In this document: positions 40,911 to 43,814 of the stretch, one piece after another
Layout: each line of letters begins with the position of its first letter
How positions within the stretch are numbered: the stretch's first letter is position 1
Origin: Bacteroidales bacterium
GTDB taxonomy: Bacteria > Bacteroidota > Bacteroidia > Bacteroidales > UBA932
Assembly: GCA_017615615.1 (NCBI GenBank)
Contig: JAFZZW010000084.1
Location: 1 to 43,814, forward strand
Direction of reading: 5' to 3'
Length of the DNA: 43,814 nucleotides
Position numbers and translations under genes: made by a program
The notes under the pieces: model-generated
Databases searched by the model: none
What the model was told of the DNA's origin: nothing
The model's input: the letters and a program-made list of their open reading frames with translations, nothing else

Positions 40911-43214
40911 CTATTCCACTACGCAGAAGTAGCTGATATAGTGGATTTCGCCGGGAACTGTGAACAGGACAGCGTCGTTCTTGTAGATCCGTTTGCCGGT
41001 TGCAAGGTAGACGTCTCCGGAGGTGGTGGCATGCATGCTGTGCAGGCCGCTGTCGATGTTGACGGTGCGGAGCAGGTTGCCGTCGCAACGTTCTGTGGCT
41101 TTTTTCTCATCTTCGTCCAAGGCGACAGTGTAAATATGCCCCCCGGCAATGCTCAGGTCGATATTTACGTATTTATTGTACTGGTCTGTCACGGAATACT
41201 CCTCTCCGTTTTTGTACAGTACGGCATAGTAGTCGTCATCCTGATATAATGTAAAGACATATACGTCCCCTTCGTCCGATATGTCGATTTGGCCGGGATA
41301 CTCGTGCTTTGGCAAGTCGTAATAAGACCACTCTTTGTCTGTGCCGTATTTGTAAACGCCAAGATGGCGGTCCCCAAATGGATCTTTAAAGTCAGGAGCA
41401 ATATATAAATCTCCGGAAGGCGAGAAGGCGCAGGGCATATCATACATATTCTTATAGTCTCCCGGTATATCACTCTTTGTGACCGTTCCGTCGGGATCGA
41501 CGATAATCAAATAGTTGTTTTCACCGCTGGTGGAATAATAGGTAAATGCGACTTTGCCGTCACGGGCTGCCATTCCATGCACGTTATCGGGATCTTTAAA
41601 GTACTCATCCAAACGGTAAAGAGGCTTTCGGTTTTTACACAGGAATAATGGATTCCCGCTGCTGATGGAGCTTTGATACCATTCCAAAGTATATAGGTCA
41701 TGGCCGTCGGCGCGCATCCCAATTAAATAAGCGAACGAGTAGCTGGCATCATTGATGATTACTTCAAAAGCCCCGGAAAGCGGATCCGGAGTCCCGTTCA
41801 GGTAGAGTATTTTTTTCGAGGTCAGATAATTATTGATGTAACAGTAAACCCTTGTCCCCGTAGTTTTGCCGACCATCACTTTGCAGCTTGCTGTTAAGCC
41901 GCCCTCATCAGAGGTTGCCGTAACGATGGCTACGCCTTCCTCCTTGGCCGTCACTTCGCCCTCGGCGGATACCGAAGCCACGTCGGCGTTGTCCGTCGAC
42001 CAGCTGACTTTCTTGTTGGTGGCGTACTCGGGAGTGTACACAACTTGCAGCGTCTGTGCCTGGCCTACGGTCAGCGTGAGCTCAGACGGATTGATACTGA
42101 TTCCCCTCAATGTGGGATCCTTGATGACCGTGATCTCGCACGATGCGCTTACGTCCGTAAAAGCCTGGGAGCGTGCGAAGATTTTTGTCGTGCCCTCTTT
42201 TACGGCAGTGACGAGGCCGTTGGCGTCAACTTTTGCCACATTGGTGTCATAAGAGACCCATTCCACCGTCTGGTCGGCATTGGCCGGACTTACAGTTGCG
42301 CTCAACTGGAACGTCTTCCCTTCGGCAAGCGTTACCGACGCAGGCTCGATGGTGAGGCCGGTCACTTCAACTTTCTTGACCGTCACCTCGCAGGCGGCTT
42401 CGATGCCTCCGCAGCTGGCAACTATCAAGGTCTTTCCGGCGCCCACTGCCGTTACCTTGCCTTCCTGGTCAACCATTGCGACAGCTTCGTCGATGGTCCG
42501 CCACTGGACGGTCTTGTCGGTGGTATTCTCCGGGAGCACGGTAGCCGTGAGCACCGCCGTTTCGCCTTCGGTCAGCTCCAGCGTCTCCCTGTCCAGCGTG
42601 ACGCTCTCTGCGTTGACGGTGACGGCGTTGACGATAATGTGGCAGGTTGCGGTGAATCCGCCGTCCTCGGTGGTGGCGGTAACGTCACCCTCTCCGGGGA
42701 TAAGTCCGGTTACCTTGCCGATATTGTCAACGCTGATCACGTTCTCCGGGCTGGCGCTCCATATGACGTTCTTGTTTGTGGCGTTGGTGGGGAGCACCGT
42801 GGCGGAAAGATAAACGCCGCTGCCTTCCTCGATGCCTATCTTGTCGTAGTTGAGGGAGATCGACTCGACCGGGATGACTCTCATCTTCACGATTACGGCG
42901 CAGTCGGCCCGGAAGCCGCCGTCCACCGTCGTTACGGTGATGGTGGAAGCGCCCATGGCCATAGCGATGACGGTGCCGTCGTCGCTCACCGTGGCCACGT
43001 TTGGTACGGCTGACGTCCAGGTGACGCCTTTGTTGGTGGCGTCCTCCGGCAGCACGGTGGCTGTGAGATTGTGGGTTTGGCCCTCGAGCAGTTCGATCTC
43101 TGTGTCTGAGAGCCTGACGCCGGTTACGGCCACCTCGGCGGGAGTCTCCACGCAGGAAGCGAGAAATGCGGTGGCAAGCACAGATGAAGTCAGGAAAGCA
43201 AGGATTCGTTTCAT
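40911..43214 (-). CDS. Big_2-domain lipoprotein, paralogue 3 (five Ig-like domains)
   Basis: 767 residues: lipoprotein signal (Cys21 in FLASCVETPA), five Big_2 domains (about 28-113, 114-199, 200-282, 283-367, 368-453), and the shared C-terminal region (LYLNGTPDPLSGAFE, LCKNRKPLY, SPSGDLYIA, SGDVYLATG; ends YFCVVE). Domains 4 and 5 are closest to domains 4 and 5 of paralogue 2, whereas domains 1-3 differ more, which suggests shuffling or separate expansion of the N-terminal part. Confidence 0.88.
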   Translation of the reverse strand: MKRILAFLTSSVLATAFLASCVETPAEVAVTGVRLSDTEIELLEGQTHNLTATVLPEDATNKGVTWTSAVPNVATVSDDGTVIAMAMGASTITVTTVDGGFRADCAVIVKMRVIPVESISLNYDKIGIEEGSGVYLSATVLPTNATNKNVIWSASPENVISVDNIGKVTGLIPGEGDVTATTEDGGFTATCHIIVNAVTVNAESVTLDRETLELTEGETAVLTATVLPENTTDKTVQWRTIDEAVAMVDQEGKVTAVGAGKTLIVASCGGIEAACEVTVKKVEVTGLTIEPASVTLAEGKTFQLSATVSPANADQTVEWVSYDTNVAKVDANGLVTAVKEGTTKIFARSQAFTDVSASCEITVIKDPTLRGISINPSELTLTVGQAQTLQVVYTPEYATNKKVSWSTDNADVASVSAEGEVTAKEEGVAIVTATSDEGGLTASCKVMVGKTTGTRVYCYINNYLTSKKILYLNGTPDPLSGAFEVIINDASYSFAYLIGMRADGHDLYTLEWYQSSISSGNPLFLCKNRKPLYRLDEYFKDPDNVHGMAARDGKVAFTYYSTSGENNYLIIVDPDGTVTKSDIPGDYKNMYDMPCAFSPSGDLYIAPDFKDPFGDRHLGVYKYGTDKEWSYYDLPKHEYPGQIDISDEGDVYVFTLYQDDDYYAVLYKNGEEYSVTDQYNKYVNIDLSIAGGHIYTVALDEDEKKATERCDGNLLRTVNIDSGLHSMHATTSGDVYLATGKRIYKNDAVLFTVPGEIHYISYFCVVE

Positions 43215-43399
43215 AACGGGATACGGTTATGCCGCACAAACCGGGCGGTTTGCGCGTTGTGGTTATTTAAATTGCTGATTACTAATGCGTTAATACCCCC
43301 CCCCTGTAGAGGGGCCACAGACAAGGCTTGTATGATGTGCCAAAGCCATTTTAATTTCGCAGACTTCCAAAAATACGAATAATCCGGGATAATTGGAAC
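43215..43399 (-). promoter_or_regulatory. Promoter and structured 5' leader of Big_2 paralogue 3
   Basis: Minus strand: TATTTTTG (43368-43375), a plus-strand C9 tract (43296-43304), and a hairpin at 43234-43253 before the ATG. Nearly identical to copy 1 over most of its length. No gene lies in 43215-43540. Confidence 0.7.
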
Positions 43400-43471
43400 G
43401 CCAAATGCTGTTTTTGTTCCATTTCACCTTAAATCAGTGCTGTTTGGAACAAAACCATGGCATATCGTTCC
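43395..43471. repeat. Twin GGAAC/GTTCC inverted repeats, copy 3
   Basis: GGAAC at 43395 and 43446, GTTCC at 43416 and 43467; spacing as in the other copies. Confidence 0.7.
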
Positions 43472-43499
43472 AAAACAACGCCGGTGCACCCTTTCCTGT

Positions 43500-43527
43500 C
43501 TTTCTGAGTCGCATAGCGACGAAGAAT
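43500..43527. repeat. Palindromic REP-like element, copy 3
   Basis: Same as copy 2 except for one base near the left end (CTTTCTGAG instead of CATTCTGAG). Confidence 0.82.
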
Positions 43528-43540
43528 CTAAAAAAAGTGT

Positions 43541-43548
43541 TATCTTTG
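43541..43548 (+). promoter_or_regulatory. Promoter box of mini-gene, copy 3
   Basis: TATCTTTG, 22 bp before the ATG, as in the other copies. Confidence 0.65.
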
Positions 43549-43570
43549 CCCCGATATAACAAAGACGGAT

Positions 43571-43612
43571 ATGAATCTCAGAGACATCAAGAAAGATCAT
43601 CAAGAATTGTAA
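43571..43612 (+). CDS. 13-residue mini-ORF, copy 3
   Basis: Encodes MNLRDIKKDHQEL. The first eight residues are unchanged in all three copies; the end varies. Confidence 0.45.
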   Translation: MNLRDIKKDHQEL

Positions 43613-43637
43613 TCTTTCGAGTCATACAAGGATAAGA

Positions 43638-43659
43638 ACAGGCCACAGATGTGGTCTGT
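43638..43659 (+). terminator. Terminator hairpin of mini-gene, copy 3
   Basis: ACAGGCCACA with TGTGGTCTGT, loop GA, followed by a T-rich run. The sequence differs from copies 1 and 2 at paired positions on both arms, while pairing is kept. Confidence 0.8.
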
Positions 43660-43660
43660 T

Positions 43661-43690
43661 TTGTTTTTTATGTCAAAAGCGGTATATTTG
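43661..43690 (+). promoter_or_regulatory. Promoter of the nucleotidyltransferase gene
   Basis: TTG (43661-43663), a 19-bp spacer, TATATTTG (43683-43690). The -33 box lies in the T-run of the mini-gene terminator. Confidence 0.78.
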
Positions 43691-43696
43691 CATTGT

Positions 43697-43814
43697 ATGA
43701 GGCTAATTAAACGAAATATGGCTCAAATAGTTGCTTTGTGTGAGAAGCACAAAGTAATGCAGATATATGTGTTTGGGTCTATACTTACCGGGAAGTTCAA
43801 CAAGAAAAGCGACA
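43697..43814 (+). CDS. MNT-type nucleotidyltransferase domain protein, 5' part only
   Basis: 39 codons before the window ends. The stretch YVFGSILTGKFNKKSD is the start of the minimal nucleotidyltransferase motif (GS followed by the D-x-D of the active site, of which only the first Asp is visible). Proteins of this type are often antitoxins of HEPN/MNT pairs or part of larger defence genes. The ATG at 43697 is only 6 bp past the promoter box; the in-frame ATG at 43718 is an equally good start. AT-rich like the other cargo genes. Confidence 0.72.
   Translation, partial: MRLIKRNMAQIVALCEKHKVMQIYVFGSILTGKFNKKSD

Overview
The window reads as chromosomal DNA of a GC-rich member of the Bacteroidales (phylum Bacteroidota). 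Three kinds of evidence point there. At least ten genes have upstream boxes of the phylum-specific form TAnnTTTG, several with a TTG 19-20 bp further upstream. The protein families are typical of the group: Oar-like TonB-dependent receptors, DUF5689, BACON, Big_2 and DUF5723 proteins, and lipoproteins whose lipobox is followed by acidic residues. The dispersed palindromic elements are of a kind common in that phylum. Genus cannot be fixed from the sequence. No tRNA or rRNA gene was found.

Left half (1-22.7 kb, almost all on the minus strand). A promoter at 16.68 kb appears to drive nine tightly packed genes: a multi-domain BACON/OB-fold lipoprotein, a DNA/RNA non-specific endonuclease lipoprotein, an endonuclease/exonuclease/phosphatase lipoprotein, a TonB-dependent receptor, a DUF5689 lipoprotein, an M3 peptidase, gpmI, manA and rnr. 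Upstream, a second unit (Oar-like TonB-dependent receptor plus a BACON/OB-fold/lamin-tail lipoprotein) ends in a clear terminator. Together they look like a cell-surface system for binding, cutting and importing nucleic acid or its fragments; that function is inference. Left of rnr lies an array of 72-bp tandem repeats, and rnr carries an in-frame palindromic repeat in its tail.

Middle (22.7-34.1 kb). A divergent promoter region leads into metK-smpB, preceded by a very good match to a SAM-II riboswitch ending at the metK start codon. Next is a segment bounded by inverted arrays of 75-bp repeats; inside are a C69 peptidase and an AT-rich HUH transposase-like gene resembling REP-associated tyrosine transposases (RAYT). 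After it come radA (with a 12-bp minisatellite inside its last domain), an NlpC/P60 hydrolase, a DUF5723 protein, an outer-membrane barrel protein and an S41 peptidase.

Right third (34.1-43.8 kb). Three paralogous lipoproteins (2, 5 and 5 Big_2 domains plus a shared propeller-like C-terminal region) are each preceded by the same ~450-bp module: leader hairpin, poly-C tract of 7, 8 or 9, TAnnTTTG promoter, GGAAC/GTTCC inverted repeats, a palindromic element, and an outward-facing mini-gene encoding a 13-residue peptide and ending in a hairpin. Between the modules sit single AT-rich genes from the phage/defence pool: RhuM-like, a KilA-N gene broken by one stop codon, and a nucleotidyltransferase cut by the window edge. 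The first two have matching promoters. This repeated module with exchangeable cargo is the most unusual feature of the window.
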